From Thalassia testudinum (lineage: Eukaryota > Streptophyta > Magnoliopsida > Alismatales > Hydrocharitaceae): a stretch of DNA of 64,000 nt. The notes beneath the pieces are model-generated. The model saw only the letters and a program-made list of their open reading frames with translations, ran no database searches and was not told the origin of the DNA. The first letter of the stretch is position 1. Each line of letters starts with the position of its first letter. The stretch covers positions 62,487,501 through 62,551,500 of the forward strand of contig JAZHRO010000012.1 of NCBI GenBank assembly GCA_037157565.1. The letters run 5' to 3'. The position numbers and the translations under genes are program-made. Positions 34,866 through 46,889 of the stretch are shown piece after piece.

Positions 34866-37392
34866 TGTAACGACCCGGTTCCCGAGTCCCTACGAGACAC
34901 GAGAACCGGACCGACTCGACTAATCCCAAGACCTAGTCGTCCAACGAGGAAGTAACCAAAAGACAGTAAGATAAACCACATTCAGTATGAATATAACTAA
35001 CAGTAAGAAAGTACAGCAGTAAGGAAAGAAACTACTACAGTAGGTACCACCACAACAGTAAAACAACATTTATCATATAACAAGAACTGCAGGTAAAGAA
35101 GGTACAGCGGAACAAAAACTACTCACTAGAACAGAAACAAAAGGGGTACAAAAGGCTGTGGTAACTCTACTGGACCCTACTCGGCCCAGCTTCCTCTGCA
35201 GCCGCCGACCCTGGCTGCTCAACACCTGGTCCTGAAAAAGGTAACGAGTGTAACACGTCAGCAAAACGCTGAGTAGAGTGGCAAACTAACTAAAGGCAAC
35301 AGTAGAGTGTACAGTAGCTGTTATGTTTTATTACTTCCTTTATTCACATCTTTCAATTTTTCTCACTATTTCATTTATTTCTCAGATCCTTTACTTGATC
35401 TCGAATGTCCTCGTGGGAACGATCTTGATTGCAGTCTTTTCCAAAAGTAGAAGTAGCACGTGGTGCTCTCCTGGCCGGGAGAGTCTCCCGTGGTGATCCT
35501 ACCCTCAGTCAACCACCCCAAGGTCACTGACAGACGTAACGGTGACTACGGCACGCGCGATAAACCCACAGGTAGCTAGCCCGCACTGGCACGCGGTCAG
35601 TCGTTTCCGTTAACGGGTGCACCCAAAGCACAGCACGGAACCAGGGCAGAGCCCTCTCAGTAACAGGGGTCCAACCCCTCCACAATAACCAAACCGGGGC
35701 CTTGCCCCTCCACAGTCCGCGCACCCTCGCCTGACTACCCTGGTTTGCCCTAGTGGGCCTAACAAGTCGGTGAAGGAGGCTAGCAGAACCCTGGGGCCCG
35801 TGGGGTAGCTAGTACTCTCCTAACACTACTAGCTCTCCTCGGTACTACGTACACGAGGGCCAACAAGTCGGTACAGAGCGGCCAATCCTAACCCCGGGTC
35901 CCTGGGGCGGCTGGCCCCACTCTGCACTAAACAGGTACAGGTACTTCCCTTGGTACTGTGTACCCAAGAGACAGTACAAACTACATCTCAGTTTCCATTC
36001 CTTTTTCTTTCCAGGAGTTCCACTCCTAATTCCCCGTAGGGTTCCAGCTATTTATCTCAGAACATCATATGTTTCACTTTCCAGATTCACGTTCTCAAAA
36101 ATCCATGATCTCAATCATGTTTCTTTATTCATAACAGACAGCTATTAATTCAAATTACAGGCAGCTTTATATTCCTTTCCATTTTTTTTTCCAAGACTGC
36201 AGTATTATACATTCCACTAGTTCTTCCATCCTAGGGTTCATGTCACATCCTAGGATCTAGCATACAACTAGTTTTCCAGCCCTAGGATTCATGCATCACT
36301 TAGGAGCTATCATTCCATACATTTCTCATTCCTAGGATTCATGCAATGTCCTAGCTTCTAGTTATGGTTCCATACTTTAACAGATTTTATTAATAAACTT
36401 AAGCCACTCTACCAGGTACAACGGGAGTAATGGGGGCGTGATCGGGAATCCCGCGCGCCTCCGCGACTCTCAAGACTGCAACCGAACGAGGTCCTATCAC
36501 AAGGATCAAACACAAGGAGTGTCTCAAAACAGTGTATAGCTACTGTAGACGAGTAGAGGAATTAATTATGAAAAGAACGCAACTCGAATCGCGGAAAACG
36601 GAGCCCGAACGGGCCGTAAACGGGTCGAAAAAGATGATACTGTGCAAAATCAGACGTCTGGAACTCCCTCCAGACGTCTTAAACGGTGGATCAGAGAATT
36701 ATCATTTCAGCGTGGTTTCCCAGACATCCAGAAGTCTGCAGGGACGTCTTTCCTAGATCCCAGACGTCCGATGGTCCCTCAGGACGTCTGGAGGTCACTC
36801 CCGCCGTCTGGTACAACTTCCAGACGTCTGATTCTGGAAATTTTTCCAGAATCAGGACCCTGCTCGGCCTCCGCTCGCGACGCCGCCCGCGTCGCACCTC
36901 GCGCTCCTGCTGCTCAGACCGCAACAGGTCCCTCTCCGCGTCGCTCCGCGCCCCCTGCGCCCTCCGCCAGCCGGCCAAGCCGCTCCGGCGAGCTCGCCCC
37001 CACGGCAGAGCTCCGCCCTCGCACGTCGCACCTCCGCGCTCACTGCGGCCGCCGCTGCCGCCCTCGCGTCCGCTCGCTCTCGCGCACAGGAAGGAGAAGA
37101 AGAAGGAGGCGGTGGAGACGGGAGGGGAGGCACGCCCCTTTTAACGCCGCGCGGTGAGGAGAGAGGAGGTGGCAGGCCGCCTGCAGCCGCAGAGAGAAAA
37201 AGGGGGAAAAAGCGGTCTGCGCGCTCAGGCGCGCAGGCGACTCGCGTGTGTCGAAAATAACGGATTTCCAGACGTCTTGAAACTATCCCAGACGTCTTAT
37301 CAGACGTCTGGTTGTTATCGCAGACATCTTGTCCGACGTCTGAGCCACCTCCCAGACGTCTTAAAAGACGTCTGGGGCACACATTCGTTACA
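34866..37392 (-). repeat. 5' LTR of Tekay-type Gypsy
   Basis: This is the same length and architecture as 27308-29834, with scattered single-base differences. It would provide the promoter for the element. The clearest regulatory features are two AGACGTCT clusters (37374-37268 and 36833-36650) and the hairpin at 36830-36853. The TATA-like GTTAAAAGG at 37137-37145 (minus strand) is weak. Confidence 0.95.
36830..36853 (-). promoter_or_regulatory. Conserved hairpin in Gypsy LTR
   Basis: Two perfect 11-base arms, GATTCTGGAAA and its complement, are separated by TT. The equivalents are at 29272-29295, 44508-44530 (GGGAA version), 59899-59922, and 47309-47338 on the opposite strand (CTGCGG version). 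Both arms change together between copies. The arms also read TTCnnGAA twice, which resembles a heat-shock element. Confidence 0.7.
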
Positions 37393-37397
37393 AGATG

Positions 37398-37971
37398 CAA
37401 TTCGAGCAGGTAGGTTTTGTCCAAATGTCTTGGTCAAATTCCTTCTTGGGGCTTATTAAACATCAATGCATGTTTTTTTTTAAATGTACTTGCAAAGCAC
37501 ACTATTTTCGGATCAATAAGCCTTACGATAAAAGGTACAATATTGCTATGGAAATATTGAGGATACGAGGACAAATGAAAGCTATGCCAGCATACGTATA
37601 TTTTTTTTTTGATAAACTAAAAGTTCACTGAATGGAGAAGGACCAACGTGTAGAGATAAATGCCTATATGCCAACAATACTTAAAGTTGACGGTTCATCA
37701 ATAGCTGACAATTAATCCATTCATAGAGGTAGTGCTATTGTTGACGGCTATGTCATAATCGTTTACAAAAATATATGTCGATAGTTACAAATCATTGGCA
37801 TAACATGGAGTATGTTCGCAGAGGGAATGAACTTCCGTTGACGATTGTTTCTTTAAAATCATTGCCAAAAGTTAACTACAGTCCAACCTTTTATGATATC
37901 AATTGTTAATGATTGTCATACTATCAGCAGCGGTTTCCAACCGTCACCAATAGCTCCTTTTCCTGTACTAC
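37398..37971. mobile_element. CACTA-like transposon end (remnant)
   Basis: The right part has repeated GACGGTT / AACCGTC-type words in both orientations (37690-37945) and ends AGCTCCTTTTCCTGTACTA. Reverse complemented, this resembles the usual CACTACAAGAAAA start with the outer bases eroded. Such subterminal arrays are typical of CACTA elements. The left end is missing or destroyed, and no transposase is seen. Confidence 0.35.
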
Positions 37972-39651
37972 AACAGCTTGAAAGTCCCTTGCAATGATTG
38001 TGTGCGGAAGGATCAAACAGAAGGAGATCCCCCAGAGGAAGAATACACTAAGTGAAAGATATAATTTCTACTCAAAGATATTAATCAAGGTATAACACAA
38101 TAACATCTAAAAGACAAACACATATCTCCAACCCATGAATATAACAAAAGCTAGCCAACCACAACAATAATAGATAACTCCTGGATCAGCACATTTTACT
38201 CTCTTGCTGAAACTTCTTCAAATCGAAGCATATCTCCTTTGTTAGACCCTTCATTCCCTTACACCATGATGTCAATATGTATACAGGTGTACAAAATGTG
38301 CACATGATGTTAAATGACATGAGTATCGATGGATGTATCAGTAGTGAATTACAATAAGAGCCGGTAAATATAAATAGGGTTATCCCACCTGTGACCATCT
38401 ATTTCTTTAGTTACCTTAAAGCTAAGCATATACGTATCGCGTAGGAAAAAAAAATGTACACTTTCCATGCATTTCAAAATGATGTTGGCAGTAGTAAGTT
38501 ACATTTCATCCCACAACGCAATCAAAGCATCGCAACAAGTTCTGCCTCGTTGGAATCGCCAATCACTCTCATCAAATGCTTTAAAATTTCATTTAATTGA
38601 TCATACGATTTAAGCATTCTCTGAAAAATTAACAAAAAAAAAAGAAAAAATTATATGTGGCTTTACTATTTATTAAAAACTTTAAAGATTTATGTGTTCT
38701 TTAAAATTAAATTCTCAATTTCAATTATATTTTTATTTTTTATTTAATATTCACTAAAATATGAAATTTTAATATAATTAGAATTGAAAATAATTTTTTT
38801 ATTATATATCTTTATTAAATTTTTATTAAACATTGATTCAACTTGAGTAGATTGAGTTAAATTAGTATCTATTTAATTAAAGATCTTAAAATGTAATTTT
38901 TTTGACAATATCAGCAATTTAATTAATATAAATTATCATTTAAATCACTAAAAATGGTTAAATCAATACATTCAATAATCGATCCATTCGTTAAACATTG
39001 CTCTCCTCACGTCAAATCTCATTTATCTTCGACGGAGAGAATGAGAGAAAAAGATGGGTTAAGTGAATATAAATCAAGTTAAATGTTTAACTTACCATTT
39101 AACATGCTTTCTACCTAGGCTGAGTTAAGTAAATTTTAATTTATGATAAAGTTATTTTATTTTTTGTATAGAATAATTTTAATTTGTTAAAATATTTAAA
39201 TGGAGTAACTCATTTATTTTATTATTTTTTTATTCTTCTACTTATTTTATAATATTATTTTCCTTGTCAAATAGTATCTTTAGATCTAATTTTATTGGGA
39301 GGTTAATTCCTTAAAAGGAAAGGTAGTCCATATTTAATTGACTATTTAACCTTCAATTTGTTAACTCAGGTTTAGCTATTTTAATAGAGGTTTGTCTAAC
39401 ACTAGTTTCAATTGGTGTTGACGAAATTCGTGTTAAAGTCGTATATCACTCGTGTCTCTGATAATTTTCATATTTTATATACCTAACACTACTACCAAGT
39501 AAACGCTACACAAGTTAACACTATAATTTAATACCAATTTAAGTAAATATAAACTGATGTTAATACCACTCTGTAGTAAACACAATTGTAGATTAATACT
39601 AATTTTACATTTCTTAACATCCCTTTACTAACCTTCAAAGTAGACTAGCCC
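37972..39651. other. AT-rich spacer, no gene
   Basis: 38580-39300 is extremely AT-rich and could act as a matrix-attachment-like region (inference). 39390-39620 has AACACTA/TRGTGTT words in both orientations, suggestive of another eroded DNA transposon. I see no coding region. Confidence 0.4.
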
Positions 39652-39654
39652 TTA

Positions 39655-39895
39655 GGCTTCATTTGGCGGGAGGCTTCAATGTGGGATAACACCATTATTG
39701 AGGGCTAATTCCATTATAGTGCATGAGAATGAGATAGGTTAAGGGTGGAATGAGGCAAACGCCATATTAAAAGTTCTCCACTCTTACAAAAAAAAAAAAA
39801 TATTATTAATCAAACACTCACATAATATCACACTATAAATTATTTTATCTTATATTTTATATCGATATAATCCTTATTCTCGTACCAAAGGCAGC
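39655..39895. mobile_element. Possible Tourist-like MITE
   Basis: This is a 241-bp AT-rich element with degenerate inverted ends (left GGCTTCATTTGG; right, reverse complemented, GCTGCCTTTGG). The flanks are TTA at 39652-39654 and TTG at 39896-39898, one mismatch from a 3-bp duplication. Confidence 0.45.
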
Positions 39896-39898
39896 TTG

Positions 39899-40942
39899 AG
39901 GTACTTCTTGCCAAGAGAAACTTTTTGTTTTTCAACAACACTTTCCGTTATAACGTCCGCGTGTTTTAACCTTACGCATCCAACTCAAGAGTTTGGAAGA
40001 TGAGCACTCGCGACCAAGTTGGAACAAGAGCACTTTTCCCACTTTTAAACGTCCGCGTGTTTAGAGAAGCTGCCTGACGTACGACGAGAGCCCAAAGCTC
40101 GTTCCATTGTTTCTCGGAATGGGTCCCATTATTCTATATTTCGGGTCGGTTTGGGCCGGTTTACGTTGGTATAATTTTACGTCGGGGAATGACTCGTAAA
40201 TTCAAAATAAAATAATTACCCACATCCCATGGAATTGTCCTATTCCATTGTTTTTTTTTTATTTTAATTTTTTAAAGGAAAATGACCCATGACGCCAGAA
40301 TAATTGCCATTTACGTCATGACAGGACTTGAACAAAGTCCAAACAGGAAAACAATTCAATTCCTTCTTTATTCTTGGATTTTGTATTGTTCAAGTTAAAT
40401 GTGGAGGGCAGGGCTCTATGTGGGGCCCAGACCGCGCAAGGTTCATGCTTCGTACCTCGGTTACTTCGATTGGGTCAAGTCCCGCGTCTCGGACGTCTTG
40501 TTTCGAGTGTCAGCGAGAGAATGGCATAAATGAGCCCACCAAGTGGGTCGAGCTCCAACCAGCTGTTTGGGTCCAAGCTGACCAGATCCGCAAGCTTGGA
40601 TGAGTCTTTCTTTCTCAACCATGGAGAATTGGTAGCGGGAGTACTTAGATCTTTGAAAATGCTCACATAGACTCCCGGCATTTCGTGAGTGTAGTGTAAA
40701 ATTGAATAAAACAAAGATAAAAAGAACAAATAAATAAAAATAACTAGTTTTTTTGTCCGCGATTTGCCAAACGCGGCATTTAAGCACTCATACAAAGTGC
40801 AGGATTAAGAAATAAGTGAACAGTTACATCGATAAAGATTGTATTATATGATTCTTAATTTTCAATTTTAAACGAAAAGAGATAAGAGGCTTTGCGCCCG
40901 AACACCGACCTCCTGATTTTTCCTTTTTCAAATAAAACCCTA
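39899..40942. other. Unassigned, CpG-retaining region
   Basis: Several intact CpG-rich words occur (ACGTCCGCGTGTTT twice, near 39953 and 40048), so this part seems less methylated than the repeats and may be near a gene. No coding exon could be recognised; short frames at 40328-40800 show no motif. Confidence 0.3.
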
Positions 40943-40945
40943 TTA

Positions 40946-41272
40946 GGCTCCCTTTGGTTGCGGGCTTGCGGTTGCTGGAACAGGAGCTTGCAGCGAGGTC
41001 GGAGGGGGTTAGTGAGAGGCAGGTGCGGGATTCACAAAATTTATTAATATATATATTTTTTATATATTATTTAAAAAATATTACCTAATAATTATAATTT
41101 ATCACGTCAAAACCTAAGTGACTTTCCTCTTTATCTCATAACAATCATTCACAATCATATCAATTATTATCATCACATCAAACATTTTAATTTCACTAAT
41201 TAGATATCTTCTTACATTTATTTTACTCTAATTCTATCCCAAAATTTCACCATCCTCTCCCCCAACGCAGCC
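40946..41272. mobile_element. Tourist-like MITE with TTA target site
   Basis: The 327-bp element starts GGCTCCCTTTGG and ends, reverse complemented, GGCTGCGTTGGGGG. The flanking TTA duplications are at 40943-40945 and 41273-41275. The interior is AT-rich and non-coding. Confidence 0.6.
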
Positions 41273-41275
41273 TTA

Positions 41276-42049
41276 AAGGAAACGAAGATGTATACTCCCA
41301 AAAGATGAGGAAAGCAAGATAACATAAAGAGAAATATTTGCTGCACTTGCTTTTTCAATTAGATATGTACCCACATTCATCCGAGTCGTGCATGAGACAC
41401 AAAAGATAAAAATATCACGGTATTTTTGTTATGTCTTACCTGGATGCACGGCTCGAATGAATACGGATGCAGACCCAGGTGCAGAGACCAACGTTCTAAC
41501 AGAAATACCTTCTCAGGACAGAAAGCAAATCGACACGTCTCGACTAAAAGAACTAGGTAACTTTGAAACGGAGAGATCGGAATGGAGCATTACAAAATTT
41601 TAAAAAAATAAAAATAAAAATTAAACTAGAAACGAAGAAACCTTTCTGGTAAGCAAATCTTTGTTGTAACCGCGACGTTATTTTCAACATCAAAAGTATG
41701 ACAATGTGGTCCGAACCTCGATGATCAACTCGATCTACGTTGACAAGTACGTGAGGATAGGGATCGAATAAGTCGATCAAATACTTAAATATGATAGGCA
41801 CGTAAAAGAAGATATCGTAGGAACGGAACAGCAGTGGAGACGACGGTGACGGAAAAGGAACACCCATGTCCTGCTGAAAAGGAGAATGTATATGGAAATT
41901 AATCATACAGAAGCTGGAAATTGTGGTTGTTTCCATCGAAGGAATCGTAGCGTTAATCGAGCGGCCAAAAACCATCACGAATTTTTAAATTGAGCATTTT
42001 TATTTTTGAGAGAGAATAAATATGACGACAATGAAAGTTTTGATGCTAC
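41276..42049. other. Unassigned region with minus-strand frame
   Basis: Most of this is unassigned. On the minus strand a frame from 41978 to 41553 (141 codons) has a plausible look (FYVPIIFKYLIDLFDPYPH). It ends in a low-complexity Phe/Ile stretch from an A/T run, and I recognise no family. It could be one exon of an unknown gene or chance. Confidence 0.2.
41366..41470. other. Long imperfect hairpin
   Basis: The arms 41374-41416 and 41419-41462 pair over about 43 bases with small bulges. The outer 19 bases differ at only two positions (ATTCATCCGAGTCGTGCAT against ATTCATTCGAGCCGTGCAT, reverse complemented). It could be a short foldback element or a small-RNA precursor. I recognise no known miRNA. 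Confidence 0.45.
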
Positions 42050-42338
42050 ATATTTATCCATCTTTGTGGAGGATTGATTGGCTCCTCGTGGTTGTAGGAG
42101 GTCTAACTCAAGAAGTGATTGGATTCTCTAAAGTGGGTGATCCGATCAAGAGATCAAAGTAATCTCATAAATGGTACAAGAGTTGATTTTCTAGTTCCAT
42201 CACAAGAGATGTACGTCTGGAAGAAAATGATGTGACTCTCAACTATGCACTAGAATTTGTAAGATTACAGAGTATACAATCTTTTGATTTCTCTCGTATT
42301 GCTTGGGGGAGAACTTCAGTGCCTTCCCACTTATATAT
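42050..42338 (+). repeat. Dispersed repeat X, split by a solo LTR
   Basis: It is related to the unit at 15287-15563: CTAGTTCCA, then GTACGTCT, GATGATACT-like, and AAGATTACAG in the same order. It appears to continue after the solo LTR at 45036 (TTTATAGTGTAAGG against TTTATAGTACAGAAAG at 15870). It is probably a decayed LTR. Confidence 0.5.
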
Positions 42339-45035
42339 TGTAACGACCCGATTCCCGAATCCCTATGAGATACGAGAATCGGACCGACTCGACTAATCCC
42401 AAGACCCAGTCGTCCAACGAGAAAGTAACCAAAAGAGCAGTAAAATAAACCACATTCACCATGTATATAACTAGCAGTAACAAAATACAACTGTAAAGGA
42501 AAGAAACACTACAGTATACACCACCACAACAGTAGAGAAATAAACATGAACATAACATGGAGCTTACAATAAAAAGAGTATAGGGAGTAATAGAAAACTA
42601 CTCACTACAGTGGAAAGAAAAGTACAGAAGGTACTACAGGTAACTCTACTGGGCTCTACTAGGCCCAGCGCCCTCCACAGCCGCTGACTCTTGCTGCTCA
42701 ACACCTGGTCCTGAAAAGGTTAACAAGGGTGACACGTCAACGAAACGCTGAGTAAAGTGGCAACTAAAATCTAGAAGAAGCAGTAGAGTGGACAGTAGCT
42801 GTTATATTTTTACTTTCTTCCTTTATACTTTTCCATTTATTCACTATTGATTTATTTCTTGGATCCTTCTCTTGATCTTGAATGTTCCTCGTGGGAATGA
42901 TCTTGATTGTAGTCTTTTCCGAAAAGTAGAAGTGACACGTGGTGCTCTCCTGGTCGGGAGAGTCCCCCGTGGTGGTACTACCCTCAGTCAACCACCCCAA
43001 GGTCGCTGACAGATGTAACGGTGACTACGGCACGCACGATAGACGCACGAGTAGCTACCCCACACTGGCACGCGGTCAGTCGTTTCCGTTAACGGGTGCG
43101 TCCAAAGCACAGCACGGAACCAGTATAGGGCAGAGCCCTCTCAGTAACAGGGGTCCAGCCCCTCCACAATAACCAAACAGGGGTCTTCCTCCTCCACAGT
43201 CCGCGCACCCTTGCCTGACTACCCTGGTTTGCCCAGTGGGCCTAACAAGTCGGTGTAGGAGAGCTAGCAGAACCCTGGGGCCCGTGGGGTAACTAGTGCT
43301 CTCCCTACACTAGTAGCTCTCCTCGGTACTGTGTACACGGGGGCCAAAAGTCGGTACAAAGTGGCCAGTCCTAACCCCGGGTCCCTGGGTCGGCTAGCTC
43401 CGCTCTGCACTAAACAGGGGGACAGTCGCTCTCCTTGGTACTCCGTACTCAAGGGCCAGCTCACCTCCCCAATTCTATTCCATTCCCTTTCTAGGAGTTC
43501 TACTCCTCATTCCCCGTAGGGTTCAAGCTCTTTTAACTCAGCCAATTCAGGTTTCACCGTTCCAGCTTTATGTCCATACAATTAATGTTCTCAACCGTAA
43601 TTATCCATTTATAACAGGAAGTTGTTAACCAGTTTACAGGCAGTTATCATTTCCTTTCCACTTTTCCAAGACTGCAATATTTATATACTCAACTAGTTTT
43701 CCAGTCCTAGGATTCATGCCATACCCTAGGATCTATCATTCAATCTAGTTTTCCCGTCCTAGGATTCATGCAATTCACTAGGACCTATCATTCAATCTAA
43801 TTTCTCAGTCCTAAGGTTCATGCAATGCCCTAGACCCTATTAATTGTTTCGTAATTGTACAATTTTTGTTAAATAATTTAAAGGGCCACTCTACCCGCAA
43901 AATCGGGAGTACTGGGGGCGTAGTCGGCAATCTCGCGTGCCTCCGCAACCCCCAGAGCCGCAACGGAACGGGATCCTAACACAAAGATCAACACAAGGAG
44001 TTTCTCAGAACAATATACAATTACTATAAACAAGTAGATGAAATAAATCCAGAAAGAACAAAACTTGAAACGTGGAAAACGGACTCCGAACGGACCCTAA
44101 ACGGGCCAAAAACAACGAGTCTGTCCAAAATCAGACGTCTGGAACTTCTTCCAGACGTCTTAAAATGTCGATTAGGCAATACCTCGGTCTGCGCAGTTCC
44201 TCAGATGTCCAGAAGCCCGCTGGATCGTCTGTACTTGGTTTCCAGACGTCCGATTGTCACCCCGGACGTCTGGTACTGTGGCCAGACGTCTGATCCGTGT
44301 GGGATGGCGAGCCCTCGCGCCCTCCCGAACAGAACCTGTGCACACATAGACCCGCTCTCATCACGAAGTGGCACAGAAGAATGCGGCGGACGTCTGCATG
44401 GCCGTACACGCGTAAAAGGAAGAAGTAGGAAAATATTGTACCTGTCAGACGTCTGGACCTTTCTCTAGACGTCCTACGCGTCGTCTGGACGTAAGTCTAG
44501 ACGTCTAATTCTGGGAAATTTTCCCAGAATCAGGACCCGGTTCGTCCTCCACCCGCGACGCACGGCCGCGTCGCGTCCGCCTGCTGCCTGAGCTGCAACA
44601 GCTCCTCCGCGACACCCCATGCCCGTTGCTCCCCCGTCGGCCGGCTCTAGCTGCCCCGGCAAGCTCGCACCTCCGCGATCGAGCTTTCTTCTTCCTCTCG
44701 CAACACTCCTCCTTCCCACACGCCTGCTGCAGCCGCTGCTGCACACTCGCTCGCTCGCAGGGAGAAGGAGAAGATGAAGGCGGTGGAGTGAGGGTGAGGG
44801 GAAGTGTTTTATAAGGCAGCCATGGGGAGAGAGAGAGGGAAAAGCGGCGCCTGCAAGGAGAGAAAGCGAAGACGAAGGCGACGGGTTCAGTCTGCATGCG
44901 CAGGCGCGCAGACGCGAACCCATACGCCAAAAAAATTTATTACCAGACATTTGGGAAGGGTTCTAGACGTCTGGCCAGACGTCTGGGCCACTTCCCAAAC
45001 ATCTTAAACTAAGTTTGATGCCCATGTTCGTAACA
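42339..45035 (-). mobile_element. Solo LTR, Tekay-type Gypsy group
   Basis: The 2697-bp sequence begins TGTAACGACCCG and ends GTTCGTAACA, homologous over its length to the 27308-29834 LTR but clearly diverged. It has AGACGTCT clusters at 44125-44300, 44450-44510 and 44940-44995, and the hairpin at 44508-44530. On the minus strand a good TATA box (CTTATAAAAC) lies at 44808-44817. The flanks TATAT (42334-42338) and TTTAT (45036-45040) match at four of five bases. No internal region is present. Confidence 0.85.
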
Positions 45036-46189
45036 TTTATAGTGTAAGGATAAAGCTCCCAACAACATCTTCTGAGCGGTTCGGGCTCAGGCTCCTAACT
45101 AGATCTCCTAAGCAGATCATGCTTCAAGCAAGATTTTCTAGGTAGATACACTGTTAGGTTATTAATGGCGGCTGCCATTGTCAGCATTTATTGAAGGTAC
45201 AGGCCTGTTGTACTTTCACCAAACCTCCAATGGATAGGGCCTCTTGGGTTCGGTTGTGCCTCGCTTGCTTGTATAGGTCGGTTGGACTGTCAGATCCGTC
45301 TGCCCAGGAGGTTCTCTTGGATGTAGGCGGGCAAGATCTCCAAACTCGCCTGTATCCAAGCTTCTCCAAGCTGGACCCTTCTTTTCAGGCCTATCGTGGG
45401 ATTTCGAGTTTGAGGGCATTTTTGTCTCTTATCATATGACCCGTACTCTCAAGCTACCGTCTGCTTGCTGAGAGAGTAACACTTGGAGTAGAAACTCCGC
45501 GGTAGGTGATGCCCCCAAATGTTACCCCGGCTGTGTACACAAGCGGGGGAGCATTTGATATAAAACGGGGTTCTTTGGGACAAAGGCCTGTAGTTTATAT
45601 GGAGCACATGGGCTTGTTATGCCATCAGCCTTAAGAGGTGGTTATGAGACGTGTCCGCCCGCTACGTCATCAACCTTAAGAGGTGGTTTTGGGGCGCATC
45701 CTCCTGCTTTTTCCGCGGGTAATGGCTAGTTACGTCGGGGTTGAAATGGTGTCTTGTTATCTGAAGAGATCGGCATTTATTGCCGTCATGATGAGATGAA
45801 GACTTTAAGCGACGTGTCGACTATTAATGGGATCACCCTTTTTCTGTGGTAGCGGATATGTGTGCAGGGGTATTAAATGCTGGTAATGATGGCCAAGCTT
45901 TTCTTCGCTTTTGGCGATTCCTTTGGAATCAATGCTAGATATGGTGAGATTTCATTTTTTCGAATGCCGCACCCTGCAAAGGGGGAACCACCCTTCGTGA
46001 GGGCTATATATAGGGGTGGTGGGTCATGATCAATGACCCACCTACCTCGGAGAGCTTTTACTCTTGGCAGAGCGGTGTGAGAGGATGCCCTTCGTTGGAG
46101 CGCCACCATGTCGGGACCTCTTAAAAGCGAAAGCTACCATGTTGGGCTTCGCATGCAAGGGTAAGTCTGTTGCTTTTTTTTCTTTTGGA
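45036..46189 (+). other. LTR-like promoter region, no gene
   Basis: After the repeat X continuation, the sequence has the look of a Tat-type Gypsy LTR U3. CATCARCCTTAAGAGGTGG is repeated with a period near 46 bp (45623 and 45669). A strong TATA box CTATATATAG lies at 46004-46013, downstream of a CpG-containing region. No LTR borders or partner could be defined. Confidence 0.35.
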
Positions 46190-46884
46190 CTCTCTGCTGA
46201 GACTAGGTCCTTGTATGGTTTTTCATCGAACTGTTTGAGGTAAATTCGTCGTTATTTAAGGAATGCATCGTAGTATAGGATAAAATCGCTTGAATCATTT
46301 AAATTTATAACTTAGAATATAAAATGGAATCCGAGGTCAAACACATGAAGCAAATAATGGCAATTCACAACATTAATCTCATTCAGAATGAATAAGCACA
46401 ATCAATTGATCACAAAATAGATATGCAATAAATGAAACTAATCAGAATTAATATTTGAATATAAATCAATATATCTCAAGGTTGCATGGAATAAAAACGA
46501 AAAGAGAATCAAAATAATGGTGATTTGAATCACCACTTGTTCTCTTAATTTAAGCATGCATTCAATTACTCAATTCATTCAATCTTAACTTAGGTTCTTA
46601 AATTATTCAACAGTGTTCAGAACCAAATCAATCAGACGACTTATATAGGCACAAGGCTCTTCAGAAGCCTTTCTTCTTCTTTTTGCCTTCTTCTTCTTCC
46701 TTTAACGCCTTCTCTTTCTTTCAAGCCTTCCTTAAGGCTTCTCCTTCTTCACAAGCACGGCCTTCTCTTCAGAGAGCCTTCTCCTTCTTCAGAGCACAAG
46801 AGAGCTAATCTTAGCAGTTAAGTGTCGACAGGGGAATACCTTCAGAGAGCAAACTCCCCCCTGCTCTCTCATAAATCCTTCTCC
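46190..46884 (-). repeat. Dispersed LTR-like repeat Y, minus copy
   Basis: This is the reverse-complement relative of 6680-7250, with the same order of landmarks: TGTGTTTGACCTCGGA, GGTGATTCAAATCAC, TAAGTCGTCTGAT, then a GAAGAAG tract. It is interrupted by the solo LTR at 46890-49487. Confidence 0.55.
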
Positions 46885-46889
46885 TCTCT

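Larger units (their letters stand above)
27308..37392 (-). mobile_element. Gypsy chromovirus, Tekay/Del type, near intact
   Basis: The complete 10,085-bp element lies on the minus strand, with LTRs of exactly equal length (27308-29834 and 34866-37392, each 2527 bp). The perfect target duplication AGATG is at 27303-27307 and 37393-37397. The primer site lies next to the right LTR, so that one is the 5' LTR. One long frame encodes gag, protease, RT, RNase H, integrase and a chromodomain-like end. I counted roughly 25-30 differences between the LTRs (about one percent), so this is the youngest insertion in the window. Its gag-pol has only two stop codons. Confidence 0.96.

Noticed and set aside
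30148..34870. Plus-strand frames opposite the Gypsy gag-pol
   Set aside because: They are antisense shadows of the real polyprotein on the minus strand and show no domain of their own.
27308..37392. Endogenous plant pararetrovirus
   Set aside because: It has true LTRs, a target duplication, integrase and a chromodomain-like tail, and lacks any movement or coat protein. It is a Gypsy retrotransposon.
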